Assembly (NCBI GenBank): GCA_009925965.1
Contig: RFPW01000021.1
Span: 1-19,754, forward strand
DNA length: 19,754 bases
Origin: Betaproteobacteria bacterium
GTDB lineage: Bacteria; Pseudomonadota; Gammaproteobacteria; Burkholderiales; Burkholderiaceae_E
Direction of reading: 5' to 3'
Part shown: positions 1 through 7,412 of the stretch, in pieces
Layout of the letters: each line of letters begins with the position of its first letter
Position numbering within the stretch: the stretch's first letter is position 1
The notes under the pieces: generated by a model
What the model was told of the DNA's origin: nothing
The model's input: only the letters and a program-made list of their open reading frames with translations
The model's database searches: none
Program-made: the position numbers and the translations under genes

Positions 1-574
1 AAGCGAACAGAAAGAGGCCCTCACCAAAGAACTGGTAGAGCTGCGACGGATGGCGTGTGAGGGTATCGCCAGCCTGCGGAAACACCATCGCCCAAGCGAC
101 CTCTGACGGTCGACCCCAGAGCTCCCCGTTGATGAAATTGCCCATCCGCCCGGTAGCCAGACCCAATGGAACCAAGGGCGCCACAAAGTCCATCACGGCA
201 AAAAACCGTAAGCCACGCCACCGACAGAAAAGCCACAGCGCGGTCAGAACCCCGATCAGTCCACCATGGAACGCCATGCCCCCCTGCCAGATCGCAAGGG
301 CCTCCATCGGATGCTCGAGGTAGTAGCCCGGTTTATAAAAAAATACATAACCAAACCGCCCGCCGAGTACAACGCCAATCACCCCGAAAAATAGCAAATC
401 GTCCAGGCCTTGTGCATCGAGACGGGTCGAGGCAGCAACATCCGGACGCCGCAATCGATGTCGCCCGAGCCACCAGAAGAGTCCGAACCCCAACAGATAC
501 ATCAGCCCATACCAGCGGACGGCCAGCGGACCAATCTGAATCGCGATGGGGTCAAATTGAGGATGAATCAGCAT
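1..574 (-). CDS. lgt: Prolipoprotein diacylglyceryl transferase, 3'-truncated by the window edge
   Basis: This inner-membrane enzyme transfers a diacylglyceryl group from phosphatidylglycerol to the lipobox cysteine of prolipoproteins, the first step of lipoprotein maturation. Reading the minus strand from ATG at 574 gives 191 residues with no stop before the edge, so the C-terminal part lies outside. Visible hallmarks are WYGLMYLLGF (residues 21-30), the WQGGMAFHGG segment holding His103, and the Lgt signature GRMGNFINGELWG (142-154) with Arg143. His103 and Arg143 fall at the same numbers as the essential residues of the E. coli enzyme. Several hydrophobic segments (about 22-37, 59-80, 97-115, 125-141) fit a polytopic membrane protein. 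It is divergent from ilvD with 81 bases between start codons. The Shine-Dalgarno sequence is weak. Identity is nearly certain. Confidence 0.96.
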   Translation of the reverse strand, partial: MLIHPQFDPIAIQIGPLAVRWYGLMYLLGFGLFWWLGRHRLRRPDVAASTRLDAQGLDDLLFFGVIGVVLGGRFGYVFFYKPGYYLEHPMEALAIWQGGMAFHGGLIGVLTALWLFCRWRGLRFFAVMDFVAPLVPLGLATGRMGNFINGELWGRPSEVAWAMVFPQAGDTLTRHPSQLYQFFGEGLFLFA

Positions 575-595
575 GGCCGGGATTGTTTCACGAAG

Positions 596-624
596 TTGGG
601 CACCCCACGAGCCGCGGCTATACT
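596..624 (+). promoter_or_regulatory. Sigma70-type promoter of ilvD
   Basis: A TTGGGC -35 hexamer (596-601) is followed after exactly 17 bases by a TATACT -10 hexamer (619-624). Transcription would start near 631, giving a leader of about 25 bases before the ilvD ATG at 656. The match is seen directly; activity is inferred. The TATA core also reads as TATAGC on the minus strand (617-622), where it could act as a -10 for lgt. Confidence 0.55.
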
Positions 625-655
625 GGAATGCCATCCACCAAGAGTCCGCCGAGCC

Positions 656-2341
656 ATGCCTTCCAACCGCCGTTCCCGCAATATCACCGAGGGCGTCGCG
701 CGCGCGCCCAACCGCTCGATGTATTACGCGATGGGCTATGTCAAAGAAGACTTCGACAAGCCCATGATCGGCGTCGCGAATGGGCATTCGACCATTACGC
801 CGTGTAATTCCGGTCTTCAGCGCCTGGCGGATGCCGCCATCGACGCGATCGAAAGCGGGGGGGGCAACGCGCAGGTTTTTGGGACCCCGACCATCTCCGA
901 CGGGATGTCGATGGGGACCGAGGGGATGAAGTACTCGCTGATCTCGCGAGAGGTGATCGCCGATTGCGTCGAGACCGCTGTCCAGGGCCAGTGGATGGAT
1001 GGCATTCTGGTGCTGGGTGGCTGCGACAAGAATATGCCGGGTGGCATGATCGGCATCCTTCGGACCAATGTTCCGGCGATCTATGTCTATGGGGGCACGA
1101 TCAAACCCGGACGCTGGAAGGGGCAGGATCTCACCATCGTTTCCGCATTCGAGGCTGTCGGCGAATACTCCGCGGGCCGCATGAGCGATGAGGATTTTGA
1201 AGGGATCGAGCGCAATGCCGTTCCCGGTACAGGCTCCTGTGGCGGGATGTACACCGCCAACACCATGAGCTCAAGCTTCGAGGCATTGGGCATGAGTCTG
1301 CTGGGATCCTCGACCGAGGCCAACCCGGATGACGACAAGCTCGCCAGTACCACTGAATCAGCACGCGTATTGATCGATGCGGTCATTCACGACCGCAAAC
1401 CGCTCGATATCGTCACCCGCAAGTCAATCGAAAATGCCGTGGCCCTGATCATGGCCACGGGCGGGTCAACCAACGCGGTCCTGCACTACCTTGCGATCGC
1501 CCACGCGGCTGGCATTGAATGGACGATGGATGATTTTGAGCGGGTTCGCCAGCGCACGCCGGTGCTATGCGACCTGAAGCCCTCGGGACGCTACGTTGCG
1601 GTGGACCTGCACCGTGCGGGCGGGATTCCGCAAGTTCTCAAGCTGCTGCTCGACGCAGGGCTCGTGCATGGTGACTGCCTGACCATCACGGGGCGCACAC
1701 TCGCCGAAGAACTGGCCAATGTGCCAAGCACACCCCGAGTCGATCAGGACGTCATCCGCCCGATCGACAAGCCCATTTATGCGCAGGGCCACCTGGCGAT
1801 CCTGCGCGGTAATTTAGCGCCCGAGGGCGCCGTCGCAAAGATCACCGGACTTAAAAACCCCAGCATCACAGGACCTGCCCGCGTATTCGACGATGAGCAA
1901 AGCGCGTTGGTGGCGATCATGGCGCGCGAGATCCATGCGGGTGACGTGATGGTCCTGCGCCATCTTGGCCCCAAGGGGGGTCCTGGCATGCCAGAGATGC
2001 TCGCACCAACCGGAGCACTTATTGGCCAGGGGCTGGGCGAATCTGTCGGGCTCATCACCGATGGTCGATTCTCGGGCGGCACCTGGGGCATGGTGGTTGG
2101 CCACGTTGCGCCCGAAGCTGCCGTCGGCGGCCCGATTGGATTGGTCCACGAGGGCGACACGATCACCATCGACGCCCACACCCTGGAACTCACCCTTCAT
2201 GTCGATGACGCCGAACTGGCGCAGCGCCGGGCTGCCTGGAAGCCGCCCGAGCCCCGCTACCAGCGCGGGGTCATGGCCAAGTTCTGGCGGCTTGCTTCAA
2301 CCGCCAGTCGCGGCGCGGTCTGCGACGATGGCGCAAATTAA
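656..2341 (+). CDS. ilvD: Dihydroxy-acid dehydratase
   Basis: It dehydrates 2,3-dihydroxyisovalerate and 2,3-dihydroxy-3-methylvalerate to the 2-keto acids that precede valine, leucine and isoleucine. It is an Fe-S and Mg-dependent cytoplasmic enzyme. The protein has 561 residues, the length of the short class rather than the roughly 616-residue E. coli form. Cys50 (TPCNSG), Cys123 (GGCDKNMPGG) and Cys195 (GTGSCGGMYT) are the three cluster cysteines; three ligands and this length suggest the [2Fe-2S] class. Asp82, Asp124 and Lys125 are candidate Mg ligands, and SGGTWG near the C-terminus carries the likely catalytic serine. The frame is open upstream to 410, but MPSNRRSRNITEG is the family N-terminus and the promoter at 596-624 lies inside any longer version, so ATG 656 is chosen; AAGAG at 640-644 is a modest ribosome site. 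It is the first gene of the ilvD-cytochrome c-liv run. An eight-G tract lies at 857-864. Confidence 0.95.
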   Translation: MPSNRRSRNITEGVARAPNRSMYYAMGYVKEDFDKPMIGVANGHSTITPCNSGLQRLADAAIDAIESGGGNAQVFGTPTISDGMSMGTEGMKYSLISREVIADCVETAVQGQWMDGILVLGGCDKNMPGGMIGILRTNVPAIYVYGGTIKPGRWKGQDLTIVSAFEAVGEYSAGRMSDEDFEGIERNAVPGTGSCGGMYTANTMSSSFEALGMSLLGSSTEANPDDDKLASTTESARVLIDAVIHDRKPLDIVTRKSIENAVALIMATGGSTNAVLHYLAIAHAAGIEWTMDDFERVRQRTPVLCDLKPSGRYVAVDLHRAGGIPQVLKLLLDAGLVHGDCLTITGRTLAEELANVPSTPRVDQDVIRPIDKPIYAQGHLAILRGNLAPEGAVAKITGLKNPSITGPARVFDDEQSALVAIMAREIHAGDVMVLRHLGPKGGPGMPEMLAPTGALIGQGLGESVGLITDGRFSGGTWGMVVGHVAPEAAVGGPIGLVHEGDTITIDAHTLELTLHVDDAELAQRRAAWKPPEPRYQRGVMAKFWRLASTASRGAVCDDGAN

Positions 2342-2365
2342 GTGCTGTCCTTTAGGAGTTTGTTC

Positions 2366-2692
2366 ATGACCCCAATTCGCGCTCAACAGGTCGCCGCCAT
2401 TCTGCTCGCTGCGATCGGACTCACCAGTCCGGTTCGCTCCGACGCCAGCATGGAATTAGCGCGGTCAAAAAACTGCATCGCGTGTCACTCGGTTGACAAG
2501 CCCGTGCTTGGACCGGCCTACAAAGAGGTCGCAGCGAAGTACGCGGGCGACAAAGAAGCTCTCGCTCGCCTGACCAAGAAAGTACGCGAAGGCGGGGTTG
2601 GCGTCTGGGGCCAGGTCCCGATGCCAGCCAATCCGCAGGTGACCGAAGCCGAAGCGCAGACGCTTGCGAAGTGGGTTCTGAGCTTGAAGTAA
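2366..2692 (+). CDS. Small periplasmic class I cytochrome c (c551/c552-like)
   Basis: This is a 108-residue monohaem cytochrome c predicted to carry electrons in the periplasm. Residues 1-26 form a Sec signal peptide (hydrophobic AAILLAAIGL, likely cleavage near RSDA). The haem motif is Cys37-Ile-Ala-Cys40-His41, and Met86 in the VPMP segment is the expected second axial ligand, so the layout matches c551/c8-type proteins. A GTG in frame at 2342 could extend it by eight residues, but AGGAG at 2354-2358 sits seven bases before ATG 2366, which fixes the start. It lies 24 bases after ilvD and 16 before livH, so co-transcription is likely. Why an electron carrier sits between a biosynthetic enzyme and an amino acid importer is unclear; its redox partner is not in the window. 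Confidence 0.9.
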   Translation: MTPIRAQQVAAILLAAIGLTSPVRSDASMELARSKNCIACHSVDKPVLGPAYKEVAAKYAGDKEALARLTKKVREGGVGVWGQVPMPANPQVTEAEAQTLAKWVLSLK

Positions 2693-2708
2693 TCGGATCC
2701 ACTTCGGC

Positions 2709-3638
2709 TTGGATATTTTCTTTCAGCAGGTTCTGAACGGCCTCGTGTTGGGTAGTGTCTACGCACTCGTTGCGCTTGGCTACACCATGGTCTACGGGAT
2801 CCTCCAACTGATCAATTTCGCCCACGGCGAGGTCCTGATGGTGGGTGCCATGACGGCAGTCACCGTCGTCAATCTGCTCCAAAAGAGCGCGCCCGGGATC
2901 CCTGGGCCGATCTTGCTGATCATTGGTATCGGTTGCGCGATTCCGGTGTGTATTGCGCTGTCCCTCGTGATCGAAAGGGTTGCCTACCGCCCGCTGCGCA
3001 ATGCGCCGAGGCTCGCGCCCTTGATCACGGCCATCGGCGCATCGATCGTCATCCAGACCCTCGCGATGATGATTTGGAAACCAAACCCAATCGTCTTTCC
3101 TGACCTTCTTTCAACGGAACCCATCGAACTCGGTGGCGCATTACTAGCGCCCAAACAAGCGCTGATCCTGGTCGTTTCTGCCGTCATGATGGGGGGCTTA
3201 CTTCTGCTGGTTTACCGCACCCGCCTCGGGCGCGCGATGCGGGCCACGGCTGAAAATCCGCGGATTGCGGCCTTGATGGGCGTAGATGCCAACCGGGTGA
3301 TCGCCCTCACATTCGCCATCGGTGCCGCACTCGCCGCGGTCGCTGGCGTATTGGTCGCCATGAACTACAACATCGCTCAGTTTGCGATGGGGTTTATGCC
3401 CGGGCTCAAGGCATTTACCGCAGCCGTGCTCGGGGGTATCGGCAACCTGGCTGGCGCAGTCGTGGGCGGATTACTTCTAGGCATTATCGAGAGCCTTGGC
3501 GCGGGTTACATCGGTGACTTGACCGGTGGATTCCTGGGCAGCCATTACCAGGATATTTTCGCGTTCGTCGTCTTGATCGGCGTCCTGCTATTACGCCCAT
3601 CGGGACTTCTCGGAGAACGGGTGGCCGATCGTGCCTGA
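2709..3638 (+). CDS. livH: Branched-chain amino acid ABC transporter permease (LivH family)
   Basis: This is one of the two inner-membrane permeases of a LIV-type (HAAT family) importer for branched-chain amino acids or related compounds. The 309-residue protein begins with the family N-terminus MDIFFQQVLNGLVLGSVYAL and the LINFAHGE segment near residue 36, and it has about eight hydrophobic spans. The start is TTG at 2709; no ATG or GTG fits the conserved N-terminus and the frame has no other plausible start nearby. CGGAT at 2694-2698 is only a weak ribosome site, so translation may depend on the preceding cytochrome gene. It overlaps livM by eight bases. Substrate specificity is inferred from the family and from linkage to ilvD; amides, urea and other amino acids are also carried by this family. 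Confidence 0.92.
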   Translation: MDIFFQQVLNGLVLGSVYALVALGYTMVYGILQLINFAHGEVLMVGAMTAVTVVNLLQKSAPGIPGPILLIIGIGCAIPVCIALSLVIERVAYRPLRNAPRLAPLITAIGASIVIQTLAMMIWKPNPIVFPDLLSTEPIELGGALLAPKQALILVVSAVMMGGLLLLVYRTRLGRAMRATAENPRIAALMGVDANRVIALTFAIGAALAAVAGVLVAMNYNIAQFAMGFMPGLKAFTAAVLGGIGNLAGAVVGGLLLGIIESLGAGYIGDLTGGFLGSHYQDIFAFVVLIGVLLLRPSGLLGERVADRA

Positions 3639-4737
3639 AGGGGCTACTCCGGGACACTGGCGACGGGCGCTCGGTATCGGTTTAATCGCAATCGCATTGG
3701 TGGCGCTCCCCTTTGTGGCGGGACTTGCCGGGAATTCCTGGGTCCGAATTCTCGACTTTGCGCTGCTTTACATCATGCTGGCGCTCGGACTCAATATTGT
3801 GGTGGGCTATGCAGGCCTGCTCGATCTGGGTTACATCGCGTTCTATGCGGTAGGTGCCTACCTTTACGCCCTCCTCTCAAGCCCGCATCTGATCGAACAA
3901 TTCGAATGGATCGCACAGGCACTACCCAACGGAATGCATGCCGGAATCTGGCTGATTCTGCCCCTTGGCGCCGGGCTAGCAGCCGCATTTGGCATCTTGC
4001 TTGGCGCTCCGACCCTAAAACTGCGCGGCGACTACCTGGCAATTGTGACCTTGGGGTTTGGCGAGATCATTCGTATTTTTCTGAATAATCTCAATGCCCC
4101 TGCGAATTTAACGAACGGCCCACAAGGCATCAGCAACATTGATTCCGTCAGCCTCTTCGGCCTCAATTTGGGCAAGAAGATCGTGCTTGGAAGCCCAGAA
4201 ACCGGATCGCTCGAAATCTCGTCGGTGACGATGTACTACTTTCTGTTCCTCGCCCTGACCCTGCTGTTACTTGTGGTCAGCGTTCGGTTGCAGGATTCGC
4301 GGATCGGACGCGCGTGGGTGGCGATTCGCGAAGATGAAATCGCGGCCCGCGCCATGGGCATCAACACCCGCAACGTGAAGTTGCTCGCCTTTGCGCTGGG
4401 CGCGTCTTTTGGCGGCATTTCTGGCGCGCTGTTCGCCGCGTTTCAGGGTTTTGTCTCGCCCGAGAGTTTCACGCTCAATGAGTCGATCGTCATTGTGGCG
4501 ATGGTCGTACTGGGCGGCATGGGACACATTCCTGGCGTCATTTTGGGAGCGGTGTTGCTCTATGCCATTCCCGAGACCTTGCGCCATGTCGCACGACCGG
4601 TTCAGGAAAGTTTGTTCGGGGCTGAGCTGATCCCAGCCGAGGCCCTACGGATGTTGCTGTTTGGCCTCTCAATGATGCTGATCATGCTGGTGCGCCCCGC
4701 CGGTTTGTGGCCCGCGGCTCAACGACAGGGATCATGA
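3631..4737 (+). CDS. livM: Branched-chain amino acid ABC transporter permease (LivM family)
   Basis: This is the second permease of the LIV-type importer, pairing with LivH to form the channel. The 368-residue protein shows the LivM signature of long hydrophobic helices, including YIMLALGLNIVVGYAGLLDL (about residues 47-66), then the LKLRGDYLAIVTLGFGEI loop, and a C-terminal LVRPAGLWP ending. It starts with GTG at 3631, inside livH (8-base overlap), and its TGA overlaps the livG ATG as ATGA. Such overlaps point to translational coupling and matched subunit amounts. Confidence 0.93.
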   Translation: MPEGATPGHWRRALGIGLIAIALVALPFVAGLAGNSWVRILDFALLYIMLALGLNIVVGYAGLLDLGYIAFYAVGAYLYALLSSPHLIEQFEWIAQALPNGMHAGIWLILPLGAGLAAAFGILLGAPTLKLRGDYLAIVTLGFGEIIRIFLNNLNAPANLTNGPQGISNIDSVSLFGLNLGKKIVLGSPETGSLEISSVTMYYFLFLALTLLLLVVSVRLQDSRIGRAWVAIREDEIAARAMGINTRNVKLLAFALGASFGGISGALFAAFQGFVSPESFTLNESIVIVAMVVLGGMGHIPGVILGAVLLYAIPETLRHVARPVQESLFGAELIPAEALRMLLFGLSMMLIMLVRPAGLWPAAQRQGS

Positions 4738-5519
4738 CTGATTTGTTGCTTGATATCCGCGGAGTGTCAAAACGCTTTGGCGGACTACAGGCACTCAGCG
4801 ACGTTACGTTGGCCGTGCCGCGCGGACACATTGTCGGATTGATCGGTCCCAATGGGGCCGGAAAAACAACCCTATTTAACGTCATCACTGGCCTTTACGT
4901 ACCCGATGACGGGCAGTTTTTGCTCGACGGAAAACCCTACTCGCCCACTGCGGTCCACCTGGTAGCTGCTGCCGGGATCGCCCGTACATTCCAGAACATT
5001 CGCCTCTTTGGTTCGATGACGGCACTCGAAAACGTCATGGTCGGACGACATGTCCGGACCTCCGCCGGCATTCTTGGGGCGGTCCTACGAACGCCTGCGC
5101 AGCGGACCGAAGAGCGGGCAATCCGCGATCAGGCGCTGGCGATACTTGAATTTGTTGGGATTGCCGGTATGGCCAATCACACCGCCCGTACCCTATCGTA
5201 TGGCGATCAACGTCGGCTCGAGATCGCCCGAGCCCTGGCGACGGAGCCACGCCTCCTCGCGCTCGATGAGCCTGCAGCCGGAATGAATGCGACGGAAAAA
5301 CAATCATTACGCGGCTTGCTTGAACGCATCCTACAACGAGGCACAACGATTCTTCTCATCGAACATGACGTCAAACTGGTGATGGGACTTTGTGACCGGG
5401 TAACCGTTCTTGACCAGGGCCGATGTATTGCGGAAGGGCTCCCCGCCGATGTGCGTCTCGACCCCGCGGTAATCGAGGCCTATCTCGGTACCACCCCAGA
5501 AGGATCCGCCCATGCTTGA
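4734..5519 (+). CDS. livG: Branched-chain amino acid ABC transporter ATPase (LivG family)
   Basis: This is a cytoplasmic ATPase subunit of the LIV-type importer. The 261-residue protein has Walker A GPNGAGKTT (residues 38-46), a Q-loop at TFQNIRLFG (about 85-93), ABC signature LSYGDQRRLEIARAL (154-168; Tyr-Gly-Asp replaces the usual Ser-Gly-Gly, as is common in LivG), Walker B LLALDEP (174-180) and the switch His211 in LIEHDV. The frame is open back to 4707, but ATG 4734 gives the normal N-terminus and the ATGA coupling with livM; CAGGGA upstream is the likely ribosome site. It overlaps livF by eight bases. Confidence 0.94.
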   Translation: MTDLLLDIRGVSKRFGGLQALSDVTLAVPRGHIVGLIGPNGAGKTTLFNVITGLYVPDDGQFLLDGKPYSPTAVHLVAAAGIARTFQNIRLFGSMTALENVMVGRHVRTSAGILGAVLRTPAQRTEERAIRDQALAILEFVGIAGMANHTARTLSYGDQRRLEIARALATEPRLLALDEPAAGMNATEKQSLRGLLERILQRGTTILLIEHDVKLVMGLCDRVTVLDQGRCIAEGLPADVRLDPAVIEAYLGTTPEGSAHA

Positions 5520-6261
5520 GCCGGTGCTCAAGGTGACGAGCCTTCAGGTCGCCTATGGCGGAATTCAGGCCGTCAAAGGGATTGATTTCGAGGTCAGACC
5601 CGGCGAACTCGTCACGCTGATCGGGGCCAACGGTGCCGGTAAGACCACCACGCTCAAGGCCTTGACCGGCGACTTGGCCTGGAGCGGACAGATTGAACTG
5701 TTTGGTGAGTCAATCCAGGGGATCCCGACCCACACGCTGGTGCGCCGGGGGTTGGCTCTGGTGCCCGAGGGACGTGGTGTTTTCACCCGCATGAGCGTGA
5801 TCGAAAATCTGCAGATGGGCGCGTTTTCACGCACCGGTGCGGGTAATAACGCGGCCAATAGCGCAGCCGAAATCGCGGCCGATATCGAGCGCATGTTGAC
5901 GCTGTTCCCGCGGCTACGTGAACGCACCAAGCAACTGGCGGGAACGATGTCGGGGGGCGAACAGCAAATGCTCGCCATGTCCCGCGCACTCATGGGACGC
6001 CCGCGGTTACTGCTGCTCGACGAACCCTCAATGGGCCTATCGCCCATCCTGGTTGAAAAGATCTTCGACGTGATCCGCACAGTGTCGGCCGCCGGCACGC
6101 CGATCCTTCTGGTGGAGCAAAACGCGCGTCTGGCGTTGGGCTGTGCGCACCGCGGATACGTGATGGAATCCGGGCAGATCACGTTGACCGACGCCGCATC
6201 CGTCTTACTCAATGATGCGCGTGTACGGTCCGCTTACTTAGGCGAAGACGGCGCAGGGTAG
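5512..6261 (+). CDS. livF: Branched-chain amino acid ABC transporter ATPase (LivF family)
   Basis: This is the second ATPase of the LIV-type importer and the last gene of the run. The 249-residue protein has Walker A GANGAGKTT (38-46), signature MSGGEQQML (146-154), Walker B LLLLDEP (166-172) and the LVEQNARLAL switch segment typical of LivF. Residues about 107-125 form an Ala/Asn-rich stretch longer than in most LivF proteins, between the helical-domain halves. AGAAGGA at about 5498-5504 is a good ribosome site. The stop codon is the first base triplet touched by an 11-base tandem duplication that runs to the stop of the convergent reductase. No livJ/livK-type binding protein follows. Confidence 0.94.
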   Translation: MLEPVLKVTSLQVAYGGIQAVKGIDFEVRPGELVTLIGANGAGKTTTLKALTGDLAWSGQIELFGESIQGIPTHTLVRRGLALVPEGRGVFTRMSVIENLQMGAFSRTGAGNNAANSAAEIAADIERMLTLFPRLRERTKQLAGTMSGGEQQMLAMSRALMGRPRLLLLDEPSMGLSPILVEKIFDVIRTVSAAGTPILLVEQNARLALGCAHRGYVMESGQITLTDAASVLLNDARVRSAYLGEDGAG

Positions 6262-6281
6262 GCGACTGATAGGCGACTGAT
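6260..6281. repeat. Perfect 11-base tandem duplication between two convergent stop codons
   Basis: AGGCGACTGAT occurs twice with no gap, at 6260-6270 and 6271-6281. It starts inside the livF TAG and ends in the stop of the reductase on the other strand. Removing one copy leaves both stops intact, so it looks like a recent slippage event that only lengthened the spacer. Confidence 0.9.
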
Positions 6282-7348
6282 CAAGCCGTCCCCGCGGGCC
6301 TTCCATTCAGAAGGGCCTCGTCCGCCGCTGTCGTAAATGCGTCGGCAAAAAATTCATCAGCAGGCAATCCGGCGAGCGCGCTGAAATCGCGCCGCGCGGC
6401 TTCGACCATTACTGGCGCACCGCACGCATACACCTGAAAATCCCCGAGGCGAGGGAAGTCTTCCAAGACCGCTTGATGAACGAAACCAGTCCGACCGGTC
6501 CACTGATCTTCTGGCTGAGCTTCGGACACGACGGGCACATATCTGAAGTCGGGAATCTCGCTCGCCCACTGTTGGGCGATCTCGTCACGATACAAATCGG
6601 CGGGCCTGCGGCCTCCCCAATAAAGCGTCATCGGCCGATCGATGCGCTTGGATCGTGCGTGCTCCACCATCGCCTTGATCGGCGCGAACCCCGTTCCACT
6701 TGCCAATAAGATCAGCGGACGCTGACTATCCTCGCGTAAGAAAAATGTCCCAAGCGGCCCCTCGAATCGCAGAATATCGCGCACCTTGATCTCAGGCGCA
6801 GTGACGCCAAACAGCGCATCCGTGAATCGCCCCCCTGCGAAGTGTCGGATATGCAGTTCCAAACCCTCTTCGACCGCGTGAGGCGGCACCGCGATGGAGT
6901 AACTCCGACGCGCACCATCTTTAAGGATGATGTCGACGTACTGACCCGCCAGATATTGCAGCCGTTCGGTTGCGGGGAGTTGCAGACGCATGATCGCCAC
7001 ATCGGCCGTGGGGCGCTCAATCGAGGCAATCCGGCACGGCATTTTGCGCACCGGAATATCGCCCACCCCCGCCAGGACCCTCGCCTCGACAGTCAGGTCT
7101 GTTTGCGCAACGGCGCAGCACAACAAGGCAAAACCGTCCTGCTTTTCAGCCTGAGTCATCGCTCCGGTTGAGTGCGCATCCTGCTGCAAGGTGCCCGCCA
7201 CCACCCGCGCCTTACAGGAACCACAGGCACCGTTTCGGCAGCCATAAGGCAAAACAACATGGGCTCTTAAAGCCGCCTCAAGAATAGGTTCGCCCGGCTC
7301 AGCCGTAAATTGTTGACCGCTCGGGAGGAGAGTGACCAGATGGCCCAT
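6281..7348 (-). CDS. 2Fe-2S ferredoxin / FAD / NAD(P)H oxidoreductase (CDP-6-deoxy-delta-3,4-glucoseen reductase-like)
   Basis: This 355-residue electron-transfer reductase would move electrons from NAD(P)H through FAD to a plant-type 2Fe-2S cluster and then to an unknown partner. The N-terminal ferredoxin domain (1-90) has Cys37, Cys42 and Cys45 in PYGCRNGACGSC and Cys77 or Cys78 in LLCCAV. The FAD domain (about 100-205) has RSYS at 148-151. The NAD domain has SGTGFAP (217-223), CGAP (309-312) and the terminal FFADAF. The frame is open upstream to 7555, but MGHLVTLLPSG matches the family N-terminus, so ATG 7348 is chosen; the ribosome site is weak. The annotation name comes from family resemblance to the ascarylose enzyme. 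No 3,6-dideoxysugar gene is nearby, so a role with an oxygenase or other acceptor is as likely. Confidence 0.9.
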   Translation of the reverse strand: MGHLVTLLPSGQQFTAEPGEPILEAALRAHVVLPYGCRNGACGSCKARVVAGTLQQDAHSTGAMTQAEKQDGFALLCCAVAQTDLTVEARVLAGVGDIPVRKMPCRIASIERPTADVAIMRLQLPATERLQYLAGQYVDIILKDGARRSYSIAVPPHAVEEGLELHIRHFAGGRFTDALFGVTAPEIKVRDILRFEGPLGTFFLREDSQRPLILLASGTGFAPIKAMVEHARSKRIDRPMTLYWGGRRPADLYRDEIAQQWASEIPDFRYVPVVSEAQPEDQWTGRTGFVHQAVLEDFPRLGDFQVYACGAPVMVEAARRDFSALAGLPADEFFADAFTTAADEALLNGRPAGTA

Positions 7349-7362
7349 ACGTGCGTACCCGA

Positions 7363-7391
7363 TAAACTTGTTGAATTCGCGATTTTGCCAA
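7363..7391 (-). promoter_or_regulatory. Weak candidate promoter of the ferredoxin reductase
   Basis: On the minus strand TTGGCA (plus 7386-7391) is followed after about 18 bases by GTTTAT, a 3-of-6 match to the -10 consensus. It would leave a very short leader before ATG 7348. The -35 is good and the -10 poor. Confidence 0.25.
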
Positions 7392-7412
7392 ACTCTAGGA
7401 CTCAGGACTTTA

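Noticed and set aside
410..655. Possible 82-residue N-terminal extension of ilvD
   Set aside because: It runs antisense through lgt, lies upstream of the promoter and is not part of the family N-terminus.
166..807. 213-residue open frame on the plus strand over lgt and the start of ilvD
   Set aside because: It is antisense to lgt and out of frame with ilvD, has an Arg/Ser/Pro-rich composition and no family features; lgt and ilvD explain the DNA.
1777..2193. Antisense open frames opposite ilvD
   Set aside because: Composition and position mark them as shadows of the dehydratase coding sequence.
5565..6212. 215-residue open frame antisense to livF
   Set aside because: Ser/Arg/Pro-rich mirror of an unmistakable ABC ATPase; no ribosome site.
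6282..6310. Bidirectional terminator at the livF/reductase junction
   Set aside because: CCCGCGGG is palindromic but lies inside the reductase coding end and has no T-tract.
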